64,000 nt of DNA from Apis mellifera (Eukaryota; Arthropoda; Insecta; Hymenoptera; Apidae). The stretch lies in NCBI RefSeq assembly GCF_003254395.2, contig NC_037647.1:8798550-8862549 (forward strand). The letters are read 5' to 3'. Positions 46,531-59,169 of this stretch are shown here, piece after piece (position 1 is the first letter of the stretch; each line of letters begins with the position of its first letter). Below the pieces are notes generated by a model. The model was not told the DNA's origin, made no database searches, and saw only the letters and a program-made list of their open reading frames with translations. A program made the position numbers and the translations under genes.

Positions 46531-49500
46531 TCTTTATATATTCTGCCATTGTTAAACAAAAACCTTTTAGAACAAAACTTTAATTTCATCTTTCTCTCTC
46601 TCTGTCTTCCATTTATAGAAGATATATAATACAACAAGTATATATCCCTTTTTTTTTCAATTTTTTCCCCGTTCGTTTGTTCCCTTGTAACAAATATCTC
46701 TCTATCATCGGAAAGCCGATTACACGGTACAACAGATTAATTTCTGGCCGCTCGAATGTCCCTTTCGACTCGTAAATTCGCGATCATTGAATCGATTCTC
46801 CTCTTCCTCGAAGTGAAGACGCGAAGATTAGAGATTAATTCTTCTCAGGTTTAAAAAAACAAGAGACAAGTAATTAAAATTAAACAAATTCAACGAACAC
46901 GTCGACTTGTTGAATGAAATCACATCCACATCCTCCCCCAGAAGGTGGGTAATACCCATCCAGAAGGCAAGCAGCTACTCTCTCTCGAGAGAAAAACCAC
47001 AGAGAAATCCCTTAAACGAGTAACGTTTAAGCCCGTCGAAACCGCAGCCAATACGACAAACAATCTCTTACCACCCTCGTTCCGGCTTAACTTCGCCCCT
47101 TAACCCCCTCCCCACCTCCAGAGAGTAAGTGTACTTACCCTCTGCCCGAGGTCCATAAAGATAAATAACACGGAGCAAGCCCACGGTATCCCTTACTAAA
47201 ACTGGGAAGAATCCTTCCCCCCTAGGAAATTCCCATCATCCTCCACGGCCCGCTTCTGTCCTCCGTTTAACGAGCAAATTCGTCCTCTCCACGCTTCCGC
47301 TTCTTTCTCCTTCTTCTTATTATTATTATTATCGTCCTCCTCTCCCCCTCTTCCCCGATATTCAATTCGAGAAACCTTTATCTTATATACGTTCTCTCGT
47401 ATCACTCGGATTCGACCGAATCGATGACCGAGCCTCCTCGTCTCCTCCTCGATAATTCAATAAGGACGAATCATATGGCGGGAGAAGAAGGGAGGGAGGG
47501 GGTTGTGGAAGTGGATCCGAAAGAGAATCCTCGCCATTATGCTCGGTGGTTCGATTTAAAAGGAGCATCGGGGGAGGAGGGGGGGAGGAGTCATCCGTAT
47601 CCCCCTTGGTTTCCGATCAGACAGCCTTCCCACCCTTGTTAGCGATACTTGTGATCCGTGGTGAATCGCGCGCATGCTTGTTCTGTCAGTGAAATAATGA
47701 CAATGTCATAGCTACGGCCCGATTTGCCACGGCGCCCTTGCCTGCCACGTGGGCGACGATTCGACGCGGATATGCTAATATGGCCTCCGTTTCCAAGACA
47801 TTAGCCTCTCGGCCTGCAGATTCTCGGCCAGACGAGTCACGTCTTCGGCATGAGAGCGCACACGCCGCGTCTATCACCGGATATATATATACCCTGCATG
47901 TACGCCTCCCTTGAACGGATCGAGCGACACGTCCCCTTCGATTTCTCGTTCGAGGAATAATGTTCCAAGATATTTTATTTAACTTCGATCGAAGTTAAGT
48001 TCTTCGAAAAAAAAAAAGGGAAATATTCGTTTGGAAAGAAGAAAAATGTGGCACGCGGTTAGTTGGAAAGATAGTTCCCTCCCGATCCCGTTAGATTTCC
48101 ACCCCGATTTCCGATTAGCCACGGTGTTTCGTCGCGATTATGTAACTTGACTGCGAACACGCAGCTTACATCGGTCTCACGATGATCCCCGGTCCGAGTG
48201 TTTCGATCTCAACCAGGCGTCGCTAAACGATTTTCACGACGCCACTTTTCCACGACATATGCTTCGATTCGCGTCCACGCTTTCTCATATCTCGATTACA
48301 ACAAACGAATAAATTTCTTATCGAAAAGAGTCGAATATATCCCGCCCCGTCGAACGTCGAACGTCGAAATCGGAAATCACTGAATCCTTGCGGGGGAGAC
48401 GGATAAATCCGCGGCACGCCGAATTCGAAAGCGGATAACCGCGCGCACGGTGCATAGTTTGCGGTTCAACAAAGAGGACGGTATCTGGGGAAAAAAAAGA
48501 GCAGAGCGCAGCGGCGGTGTCGGTGGCCGCGCCGAGGCTGGAATAGAAAGGACCGGCCAGCCGGGCAATAATTCGAAACAAAATGTCAAGCGGGCACCCA
48601 TTGTCGGGTGCGGTGGTGCGGTAGGCGCCAACTAGCGCCGACGAGAAAATATCGCCGACAGTAAATCAAGGTGTAGAAGAGGACCCACCACCTTCTCCCA
48701 TCCCCTCGCGTTTCTCCCTCCTCTCCTCCCCCACACGGAGGCCCGTTTCATCCCTCTACGTGCGGACGGTCCAGCCGCGCGATCGCGCCAGCTTCCGCTT
48801 CTCGTCACTGGAAGCTTCGTATTCAAATTTCCCCTCCCCCCGTGGAAGAAAGAAAAATTTTGCTCGACTCGACTCGAGAGAGAAAAAGAAAAAAAAGGAA
48901 AAATGATCGAAATGTATAAGAAGACGCGGGAGGAAGGAACGCGAGGAGGAGGGGGAAGGAGCAATGGGCTCTAGGATGGAAAAAAGATTCTTCACCCTGC
49001 TTAAATATGTCCGACCGCGAAGCAATAAAATATCTTTATCTTACTCGTGCCATTACTCCCTTGATTCAGCGGGGGTTCAATTTACATTCCTATCGGGGCT
49101 TCGGAAAGATAAGTCCATTTAAATAAATTAGTAATGCTATCTCTTGGTCGAGGCGAGGAGTGGGGAGGGGGATTGGGATTGGGGAGGGGAGGTGGGATTT
49201 AATAATATTTTATCAATTTTCGCGGCGATTCGTTACACGGTGACGCCGTTCACCATTGTTCCGACGTACAATTGCTCGAGTTTTAAACTTTACGCCTCGA
49301 TGAATCATCTTTCGCGATGCGATCCGCCCCGTGATAAGTTGGTGAAAAAGTTCCCGACTGCCTTGAAAAACATTTCCCCGATCGATAAATCGTTACCTCG
49401 CCTCGACGTAATTGATGGTTTTTACATTTGCGCGAATAAATTGTTTAAAAAAAATTACCCCTCTCCATTTTTACGCAAGTAATGCATCGCGTCCTTTCGA

Positions 49501-50509
49501 CGTTTTTATTGCGAGATTAAAAACGAGATGGAAAAAAAGAAAGAAAAAGAAAGAGAAAAGGAAAAAGTTTTCGAAAATAGGTCTGTTCGTGCGCGTGTTC
49601 GTTGCACAAGTTTGCCTTTCCCCCTTTTGCGGCGTGTAGATAGGACAATATAATGGGGCATAACAACGGCGTTAACACGCACTGGCCGACCCCGGACGCG
49701 ACCCCGAAACCCTGGGTGAATTACGCCTCTGATAATTACTAGAAATTAATGCTCGAGCCTTACACCGGTCATTGTTAACCACCAACCCCCTTTTACCTGC
49801 TTTCAGCCTTTATAGATATCGTTTTACCCGCCGTTCCCCTATCTCGACCAACTATCAACCTCCCCCTTTCCCCTCTAATATCGAAGAAAGAGATCGTTCT
49901 CGATCGTCGTCGAGTACGAAACGCGTGGAGAAAATCGATCGAGGAGGAATAAGCGAAATAAGGAGGACAAGGAGGGAAGAAAGGAAAGAAAGGAGGGGAA
50001 GGGGGTGGCGAAATTGGAAAATTAAAATCGGCGCCGACAACGGCGCGGATCCGCGGCCGATATAGAGGGAGGGGGCGGGCAGAGCGATGGGATGTATTAA
50101 AGCTGCGGCCGGGGCCACACCAGCAGATAGGTTAATGTGAATTTATTGCGATCGAGATATCGGCCTCGGCCAGAAAGCAGAGACGCGTGCTACGTCAAAC
50201 CGATAGCCATTGTGCCTCCTCCCCCCTCCCCACCGCCCTTCAAATCGTTCCGGAGGAGAGGAGCAGACAGAGACCAAGGGGAAGCGTTTTAAACAGACCA
50301 CCACCATTTATCCGGGATCGAGCTTCTTATCTGGAACGCATCTGGAACTGCCACGCGCGCAGCTTCTTCCTCGTGGATAAATGAATTGCCAACAAGATAT
50401 CTGTTTGGCCGGAGATTCGCCCGGAATTTCAAACGCGGAGGATTCATATATTCGTTCCGCGGTTTACTTCGTCGACCAGAAACGCTGTAAAGATTTTCCT
50501 TTCAAACAG

Positions 50510-50713
50510 CTTGCTCCTCGAACAATATAAGGATTTAAAGAAAGTACCTGATTTAATAATTATAATCTTATTTTCACGAAGAAAGTCTATGAGTCTCTAT
50601 CACGAACAGCGCTTGCTCTTCGAACAATGTAAGGATTTAGAGAAAGTACCTGATCTAATCATGATAATCTTATTTTCACGAAGAAAGTCTATGAGTCTCT
50701 ATCACGAACAATA
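50510..50713. repeat. Direct tandem duplication, 102-bp unit, two copies
   Basis: CTTGCTC(C/T)TCGAACAAT starts at 50510 and again at 50612. The two 102-bp units differ at only a few positions and the second half (CACGAAGAAAGTCTATGAG and TCTCTATCACGAACA) is identical. The unit is a multiple of three, so one open frame runs through both copies as two near-identical 34-residue units ending in SLYHEQ then a stop, but it has no ATG. It is best read as a recent non-coding duplication. Confidence 0.9.
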
Positions 50714-51204
50714 GATTTACAGGATCACGGAGAAACGTTAGAGGAATTATGCGACAAAGACAACGTACAATAGATGTACTGTACTTTTACTCGAGTTAAC
50801 GTTAACTTTCCTTCTACAATTCTAAGCATCGGAAACACGAGCAGTGAAGCATACACGATCATCCATATCGAGTGGTAACCGATCCCCGAAGATCAATTGG
50901 GGAGGAAACAGGATGCCCCGATCGGCCCGGTCTCGAGGCGGTTTCCGGTGTCGTCCTCCTCGGGCCGGACGTCTTCTTCGAGCCTCTCCGCCGGCTAGTC
51001 CCCGCGACCGTATATCACATTACTTTAATTCATATGGTAATCGCGCGCGGCGCAGTCACTACGCGGCTCCGGCGAAAACTTTCGGAACAATGCGAGGGAC
51101 AATGCGAGGAGGGAGGGGTTGCGTGGAGGGAGGGAGAGCGGCGAGCGGTGCAGAGGTAGTAGGTAGCGCGCGCGGAGGAGAGCGCACCGTTGCCCGCGGA
51201 GGGG

Positions 51205-51402
51205 ATGGAACAACGCCAGGGTGAAAGGAGGGTAGAGGCGGTGAAAATGGTGGAGTTGGATGAGAACGGGTGCGAATGCGATATTGAATTCGCCCCTGGC
51301 GACGTGCCTGTTATCGACAATGTCCGACCGCTCGACCGGAAGCCATTTGCTCGCTCTGTGACGAAATTTATGAAAGTTTCGCCAGGATATCTCGCGGTAT
51401 AA
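51205..51402 (+). CDS. Possible short ORF, no recognised family
   Basis: A 65-codon ATG frame (G at +4) encodes a peptide with an acidic, cysteine-containing first half (VELDENGCECDIEFAPGD) and a basic second half ending SPGYLAV. It has no signal peptide, membrane segment or family match that I recognise. Longer frames overlap it on the opposite strand. It is listed only because its composition is less repetitive than that of neighbouring chance frames. No splice context supports it. Confidence 0.12.
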   Translation: MEQRQGERRVEAVKMVELDENGCECDIEFAPGDVPVIDNVRPLDRKPFARSVTKFMKVSPGYLAV

Positions 51403-53234
51403 TTGGGAAGGCTTTTTGCCACCCGCGCGGTGGTGGCAGCGCGAAGGTGGGCGCCCGCGTTTCGCGTTTACCCGCGCTGCGAACATGTTCGCCTCGGTGT
51501 CGCGCTGCTGCCCGATTCCGGACAGGAAACGGAAGCAAAAGTCGAGTCGCTGTCCATTTTCGCTCGTTGGGTTTGCGACGGGCGAAAAAGATTTTTTTGC
51601 TCGACGTGGAAGCTGCCGTAATGGGTAGAAAATATTCTGTTTCTGCGCGGAACATTTTCGCATTTGAATGGGAGATAAGTAATGTTCGGGTGAAAGGGAG
51701 TTTTTTTTTTTTTTGGAAATTTGATCAGGGCACGGTTTCGGAGGGAGGGAAAGAGGAAGGGGATCGGGAGGTTCGCGCTCTTTCGATTCAGTCGCTGGCA
51801 GTCGCCCCGGTCTCCGATGAAATTCCCATTTTCCGATGAAAACCGTGGGTCAATTCGCGACGAATCCATATGCCGGAGGAACGCGCCATCCAATCTGAAA
51901 GTGGCCGGTTAAAGCGAACAGCTTATGCGCCATACGTTTCGGCCGCGTGTTCTCCCGTCCAGAAGCGAGTGAAACCACCGATGGAAATGAATCTCCCTGG
52001 CCCTAAACCCATTCGATTTTCGATTCTTTACGTCTTACGCTCTTTGGATACCAACTTTCTCCCCTCCCTCGAGTGATCCAGTAAGCAAAGAGTCGAGAAG
52101 AATAAGTATAAGAATAAGGAAGAACAATATAAAAGAATCCCGTTCGATTTCGGCGCAAAGAGAAAGCAGAATTTTCGAGGATCGTAAAAAAAAAAAAAGA
52201 CGAAAAGAGGAAAAATCTTCGTCGAATTTCGGCACAGAGATTGAAGCGCGCGATGGAAATTGGCCGATCGGCCATATGCGTCGACTCTGGTTGTGCGCGC
52301 AGAGAAGCTGGATGGGCGTCGAGGGGGTGGCGAAGGCGGCAGAGGCGGGGGGAGGGAGGGAGACGGTGGGCCGCATTACAAATTTAATCTTACAAATGGA
52401 TCCGAAAACTTGGAAACAATGGAATATATGAAATGCGGCCGCGTATATCATGACGGTAGACACGGGGTGGTTCCAGCGGCAATATTGTCAGGGCCGATCC
52501 ATATTCTCCGCGAGCGTGCACGAGGATGGGGGGCGAGGGGGAGGGTATCGACGATGGAATATCGAAGGAAGAGCGATAGGAAAGGCAAAACACACTGTTG
52601 GCACGACAAGAAGTCGCGAGACACACGCACGGTTCCTGTCGCGCGTTCAAACCACCACGTGGATAACCCCTTCGATTCCTGCATCACGTGGATTTATCCG
52701 ATCGGACGCACCGGGGTCGAGATACGTCGCGAGGGATTTATAGCTCCTTTCGATGGACGATTTTTCATCGACGATACCGTCGAGAATCTTCAACTTTCAG
52801 CCTTGAACTGCCTATATTCGTAGTAAATATTATTCCATCGAACAGAATATTATTCCATTGATCAACGAATAAAAGAATATATATGAATTTTGAAAGTAAA
52901 AGTTTTAAGTATTAAGCAAAGAACGATCGCAATTCAATCGACGACGAGGGACGTGTAAGCGGCGTAGAGGGTGAAATGGGAGGGAGAAAGGAGCTCCTCG
53001 TAGGTTGGAGGCAGAGTCTACCCGGCTAGATTAGCATAAATATGGCGTCTTAGAGCGGGGCAGTTTGTCATCGTTAGCAAAGCACACGCTTCCTGGGACT
53101 CGTCGAGTCACACTCCTCTGAATCGTCGTGGCCGCTTTCTATTCCGCACCGACAAACCTTCCCACAGGAAGGAAACCGCCGATGTAGGTTGCTGGATACA
53201 CGACCGACCATGCGAGTTACCATAGTTGAACTCC

Positions 53235-53235
<1 letters not shown>

Positions 53236-53264
<29 letters not shown>
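53236..53264. repeat. TA microsatellite
   Basis: Alternating TA run broken once by TG, within a GC-balanced context. Confidence 0.85.
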
Positions 53265-53265
<1 letters not shown>

Positions 53266-56200
53266 CCTCGCCCTCCTCCTACAACTCGTTTCCATCCCTT
53301 TTCCTGACCATGCTAGACGGAGACAGGTATTTCGCTACCCGAACTTCCCGAACGCAGATTTCGCACTGGCTGGAGGATAACGTGATTTAGATCTCGTTCC
53401 AGGTGCTAGTCGGAGTTAAATTGCCTCCATTCTACATGAAACTACATGCTAGCAAGGATATAACGCAGTCGTTTTAGATGCTCGACCTTTCCATCCAGCT
53501 TTCACGCGTTTCAAATTTTTTTCTTTCTTTACCTCGGATCGAGTTTCTCTCTTAATCTTTTTAACTCGAAAAAGTAGAAAGAGAGAGAGAGAGAGAAATT
53601 CTTTGAGAGAAGTTTTTTTTTCTTTTCCCTTCTTTTATTTATTTATTTATTTCTTTTTTTTTTTTTGTTTTACGACGAGTGCGAAGTGAATTGGTTTTTT
53701 ATCGCAATTACATAAAAGCATCGATTTATCAGCCCGAAATAGAAAGCTCACGCAACTTTGCGATTCATTTTGACCGGCTCGCGTTATTACGATCTCGCCC
53801 TAGTATCGTCACCAATCTGCTAAAACGCATCGCCATACTTCATAAACACCCCTGCAACCCCGCAAGACGTATTAGCCTCGAGATGCCGCGGCGAAGCGGG
53901 GCCGACATTACTTTTCTATTAGACCGATTGGACGAAAGGAGGAATCGATATCCCTGCATCCCTCCCTCCCCCTCCGTTTCCTCCCGTTTTCTATTCTCCT
54001 ATGTAACGCACCTAACGAAGGATCTCGTCATTCTCGCCGAGACAGAGAGAGAAAGAGAGAGAGAGAGAGAGAATCATTTCCACCGTTTGTGTTTGCGTTT
54101 ACGGAGGAAAAATTCAATTATGCCGATTCTCCCCGTGGAGAGAGAGATTCGAATTCACGAATCAATCACAAGCTTTCGTCAAATTCTTCGGGACGGAGAT
54201 TCACGGATGACTTTTAGTCCTCCTTCGACCCCCCTCGACCCCCTCCCTCCCCCTCGCTCGACTTCCGTCCTCGAGGGAGCGTTTACCGCGGATAATTCAT
54301 ATTTATGACCAAACGCTTTATCAACCCCACTTGCCTCGTATACATTTAATTGAGACGTCCGTGTCGGAGGCAATAGGGTGCGAACCCTGCGTTGTCTCAG
54401 GGGGGGTCGGGAACACAATGGCCCAACCACTCGATGGACGTTCGCTTCGTTTCTCTTGGCCATCGTTGACCGCCGTTAACGATCCGGATGGAACTCGTGG
54501 ATATTTCAATTCCAATGGCCCCGACTCGATCGTTCCTCCTTGCTCGCTCGTTTCACGATTCGTCGCGAACGAAACTCGTGGCGAAATTCGCCACGGAAAC
54601 TCATCCACGCAGCGATTCATTCTCCCGCTAAGAAAAGTCTCCGTTACATTTATTCGATTTCAATAGAGAGATACACGACCCCAGGCTGATCATCGTGTAT
54701 CGATTATCGTCACATTTCGTCCCATTCTTTGGTCCAAAGACGACTCTCGACCAAAGGAAGCACGATAGAACATCAATCGCGAAGAAATCGGCACGTTTGG
54801 AGAGGCGTTCGATTTACGAGCTGCACCAAGAACACGATTAGGGGGTCGTAAAGAAGCTCGCAACACTTGGTAGGATCGATTTAAGGATCGCGGGGCTCCT
54901 TTTAGCGATTGCACCCATGTATCTGGCCCGTCGATTGAGTTATCGCGCGATAACCAAACAATCGAACGAGCCAAACTTTCCCGCCACCGATCCTTTCTTC
55001 CCTCTCTCCCCTCCCCTTCATTTCTTCCTTTCTCTTCCCGCACGAGCGAGAAGAAACGAAGGGGGAGGGGAGGAAAAAAAGGAAGAAGGCAAAGTTGCAA
55101 AGTGTCCGCGAGAAGTTGCCGACCCCCGGCTATTATCATTATTAACCTCGGCGGGATCGGCTTTTAATCTTCGATCGTCGATCGGCCTGTTAGTTCACCG
55201 GGGAACGGCCCCGTAATTGAAACCCCGTTATCGCGGCCTTCTACGTGATTGCATCGGTAGCGCGAGGCCGAATCGTTCGCGTTTATCTGTCGGCAAGAAG
55301 TTTCTCGCGCCTCTTTGATGGGATCGATTCCTTTTTGGCCGATTCCTCGCCCTCCTAAAGGAAGAAACTTAATGAAATCGAGGCTCGCGAATCGTCAATC
55401 ACCTTCCTTTTTTAGAATTAGAATATGCTGATATTCGCCAGGAGGAAACGGAGGGGGCCGATGAAAATTTGCGAAAACGAAGGAAAAGGGAGAGTTCGTT
55501 CTTTTCTTCTTTCCTTTTCTTTTTCTTTTTTTTTTTTAACGATTCGAAAGCTTTCGACTCGATCGATCCTGCCCCGCTTCCACACGCTTTTCGCACCCCC
55601 GATCGCCAAGGGATCCGCTCCGGATCCATAAGTATTTTCTCAGATTGAAAAGCTTTCGGCATGAAATATGGGTCAGAGATACGGCGCAACCCTTCTACCG
55701 GTTTTAATGGAATTAGTATTTAATACCGGTGGCCGAAAGGGGGCGCGAAAGGGGCCGGCCGGAAAGGGGAAAAAAAACTAAGTGGTTCTGCCATTGTTAG
55801 GAGCGGAGCACGGCTCCCGTTTACCGGTATTGCCTTTGCAGAAAATTTACTACTCGCCCTCGAATTAAAAGCCGTGGCGTGCAAGAGCGAGCGGATAACG
55901 TCCGGAAGAAAAAATACTGCCCCTCGCGATTCCATTTGCGCCGTCCACGGACCTTTTCCGTGAGGGGAGGGGGACGGTGGTTTGCCCAAGAAATAGTTTG
56001 CCCTCCCCACCGCCGTGAAAAACAAACAGAGGAAACGTCAATCTGTCACGGACCATTATCGACAACCTAATGCCATCCCTAATGCCTGGAAGGGGTATCT
56101 CGAAATATTTCCAAGATTCGTCCATATTTTCTTTGTGAATTCACGATTTAACAATACAATTATTAATTATACTTAATTGTGACGCGATTGGAAGAAAAGA

Positions 56201-58734
56201 ACGTACGTAAGAGTACTATTTCGATCATGGAGATGTGAAATTTTTTCCATTTTAAAATTAGCGATCCGGGTGCGAAACACTTTTTACCCTCGACGATGTC
56301 CCATTTGCGAAGGGAGGCTCCATATTGAGGAGGGGGGGAGGGCGTTGCAAAGATCGGCGAGGCAGCGCAAAACGTGGAGGAGCGATTTTAACGCGAACAC
56401 TTCTGCTTGCTTTGGATTCGGTCAATAAGCGCAATAAACTCATTCCACGGTTTACTGCGAATTGCTTTACAACCGTCTACGGTTACGACGTCACCTATTC
56501 CGCTTCTCTGACCCTCACCCCCTCTCTCTCTCTCTCTCTCTCCGTTCCTCACCACCCTTCGATCGTTCCATCGTTTTCTTTGTCGTTCAAAGTCCAGGCG
56601 GAACGAGAGAGGAACTAGTTACCGAAACTGCGCTAGTTTAAATTACGAGCAACGGCGCCTTCGCGATTTATTTTTGAGGGGTGTCACCCCCGCAGCGGCC
56701 AACCCCCTCGGGCATATATCCCCGAGTACCGAACCGAACACCGTCTACTTTATTTCACGAGCCTCGTTTCCAACCACCACCCACTCCTCCCGGACAAGTT
56801 TCTTTTCTCGAGCTCGGTGAAAACTCCGTTAACGGGGTGAAAAGTTCGCGAGCGAGCGTTTCGAAGACGAAGGGCGGCGATGATATAAAAATGTTGGTCG
56901 CGGGCCGGATTCTACTGTTTTATATCGGAGCCAACAGGGCTGTGTATATGTGTGTGTGTGTGTCGGCCGCGTGATTTCGTGCCACCGAATTTTCAGCCGG
57001 GAAAAAGATTTAAAAGCGGCGTTTCCGCCCGACAACGATAACTCGCCGCTCGCTGTTTGCGAAACTCGTTCCAGTTTCCTGGAGACGATCCCGGGAACGA
57101 GCCTCCTTCGCCCGTTCGAACTTCGCGCCAACCTTTCCGACAAATTACTCCAGGATGCATATACACACGCGTTACAACAAAATGTCACACCGTGAAATTT
57201 TCCCATCAATTTTATACACGTATAAATATACATATAAATACATTTTGACCACTTGACGAAAAAAAGTTCGGTTAATTTCGCGCTCGTAAAAGTTCACCTC
57301 GATCGAGGCGATTCATTGGAAATTTTGGAAGAGAGAGAGAGAGAGAAAAAAAAAGCAGCTAGATCGGTAGCTAGGTCTCGTCCCTCGTATCAATCTCGTC
57401 CGCTCGTTCCCTCTCGCTCTCGGACATTTACATGGCAATAGCTGATGTACCTACACACCGGGCCGGGTTGTTCCCCGAGGCCAGAATTGAAACCACCTCA
57501 TTACCAGTCGTTGGTCGGGGGTTGCGTGGAAGGGGTTGCCGGGGGGGACGAGGCTGCCGCCGCCGCCACCGCCGCCGGAGAATCCGTTTTGCGAATATTG
57601 GAGGTAATGTCGCGAGCGGTTTTATACAACACCCGTTCCGCCTTTTTCAGACCACCACCTCCTCCCCTTTCTCCTCCTCTTGTCCCAGCCTCGTATTATG
57701 GCCGGCCTGATGAAAAATGGAAATAGGTATCCTTCGGTCCTCTCGTCGACGCTGTTTTTATATTTAACAATGGCCAAGAATTCTCGTTTCCTGACGCGAT
57801 ATCCACCGTAATTACCATTCTTACTCGAAACTTTTTTATTTTATTGAAGAATTGGATACGTATATATATGTATATTTTTGAAAATATTTTTATCAAAGGA
57901 GAGAGAGAGAGAGAGCAGGAAAGGTTTGGAAAATAATATTCGAAGCGATCGAGGAGCATAGGTGTGAGGAGCAGATGACACGTTCTCCAGCAACGAGATA
58001 AGGGAATGGGTCTCGTAACACGAGTACGAAGATGCCCGTATTACGAAACACGAACCGGCAGTCGCCTTTACGACGCCGCGATACGGCTAAAACGGGGTTG
58101 GATCACGCCCCGCGCATAACAACACCGACCCCTTCCTGCCCTCGAACCGGCGGCAACTTTACAAGTTTAATTAAACGTTTTGCCGTAACAGCGCAGCCGG
58201 GAAAGCGAAGAAAGCGCGCCTGGATCCTTCCTTCCAGTCTTTCTTAACGAGCACGATCCCTCGATAAAGGACGGGCCTCGAAACAGACGAGATCTCGAAA
58301 TTTTCCCCGGAAACGAAACTTTTCGAACTTTCCACGGAATATTTGGAGAGATCGAATAAAAAGGGAAGGGAATGGCAATTCGTTTAATTGCACGCGATTC
58401 TAATCTCTCTATCCTGTCCACGAAAACGCAACACGTAATTCGATTCCTCTCGGACGCCAAACCCGGCGAGAAACCGAGTTCGAAAGTTTTCCAGTTTGAA
58501 GAGGGGGGGGGATGGGAGGGGGTAGAGGAGGTTCTCCATTCGGGAAGCGGGAAGTTTCGAAGCGGGATCGGTTTCAGCAACTTCATTCCGCTTCCGTTCG
58601 CCGAAAAAGAATGGACTCGCCGTGTCGGGGGCATATTGGTGATCTCGGGCACGGAGAATATTTTTGCCAGCGTTTCCATCTCGGCTCTCGGAATGTAACC
58701 AGCCAACCCCCTCCCCCTCCTCCCCGTTCTATCG

Positions 58735-58789
58735 CGGTCAAGATGGCGGATTCTATACGCCAGACTCCGATCCCCCATTTGCATATAAA
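58735..58789 (+). promoter_or_regulatory. AAGATGGCG + GCATATAAA module, copy 1
   Basis: CGGTCAAGATGGCG at 58735-58748 is followed after 32 nt by GCATATAAA at 58781-58789, itself overlapping a perfect octamer ATTTGCAT at 58777-58784. The first word contains a YY1-like site; the second contains a TATAAA. A twin lies 380 bp downstream. Confidence 0.45.
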
Positions 58790-59114
58790 TTCTCTCGCGT
58801 TCCGGATCTTTCTTGGATAGTTTTTCTCTTCTCGTGAGGATGGATGATTTTTCGAACTTTCGCCGCGAGGAACGAGCGGTCCTTCTACAGATCCTCCGAT
58901 TTAACTCAATCCGAGAATTCTGTTACGAGTTTATATTCTTCTTTTCCTCTTTTTCTTTTTTAAGATAAATATATAAAGAAATATCTATGAAATTAATCAT
59001 TAAAAAACGAGAAGAAGTAGAGAAACGCGTAAACTTTTCTAAACTGAAAAATAAAATCACGCTACGAATACGTTTTCCTACGTCGTCTGAATCGTCAAGA
59101 CGTTGGAGAGGGGG

Positions 59115-59169
59115 CGGTCAAGATGGCGTCTTTGCGCACAGTGTGCTCCACCTTATATTAGCATATAAA
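59115..59169 (+). promoter_or_regulatory. AAGATGGCG + GCATATAAA module, copy 2
   Basis: The identical 14-mer CGGTCAAGATGGCG at 59115-59128 and identical 9-mer GCATATAAA at 59161-59169, with the same 32-nt gap as copy 1. The DNA between and around the two words is only loosely similar, so the words and their spacing look kept while the rest has drifted. Confidence 0.45.

Noticed and set aside
51025..51663. 212-residue minus-strand open frame
   Set aside because: Several long frames on both strands overlap here, as expected by chance in GC-rich DNA. The translation is low-complexity and no splice or domain evidence supports it.
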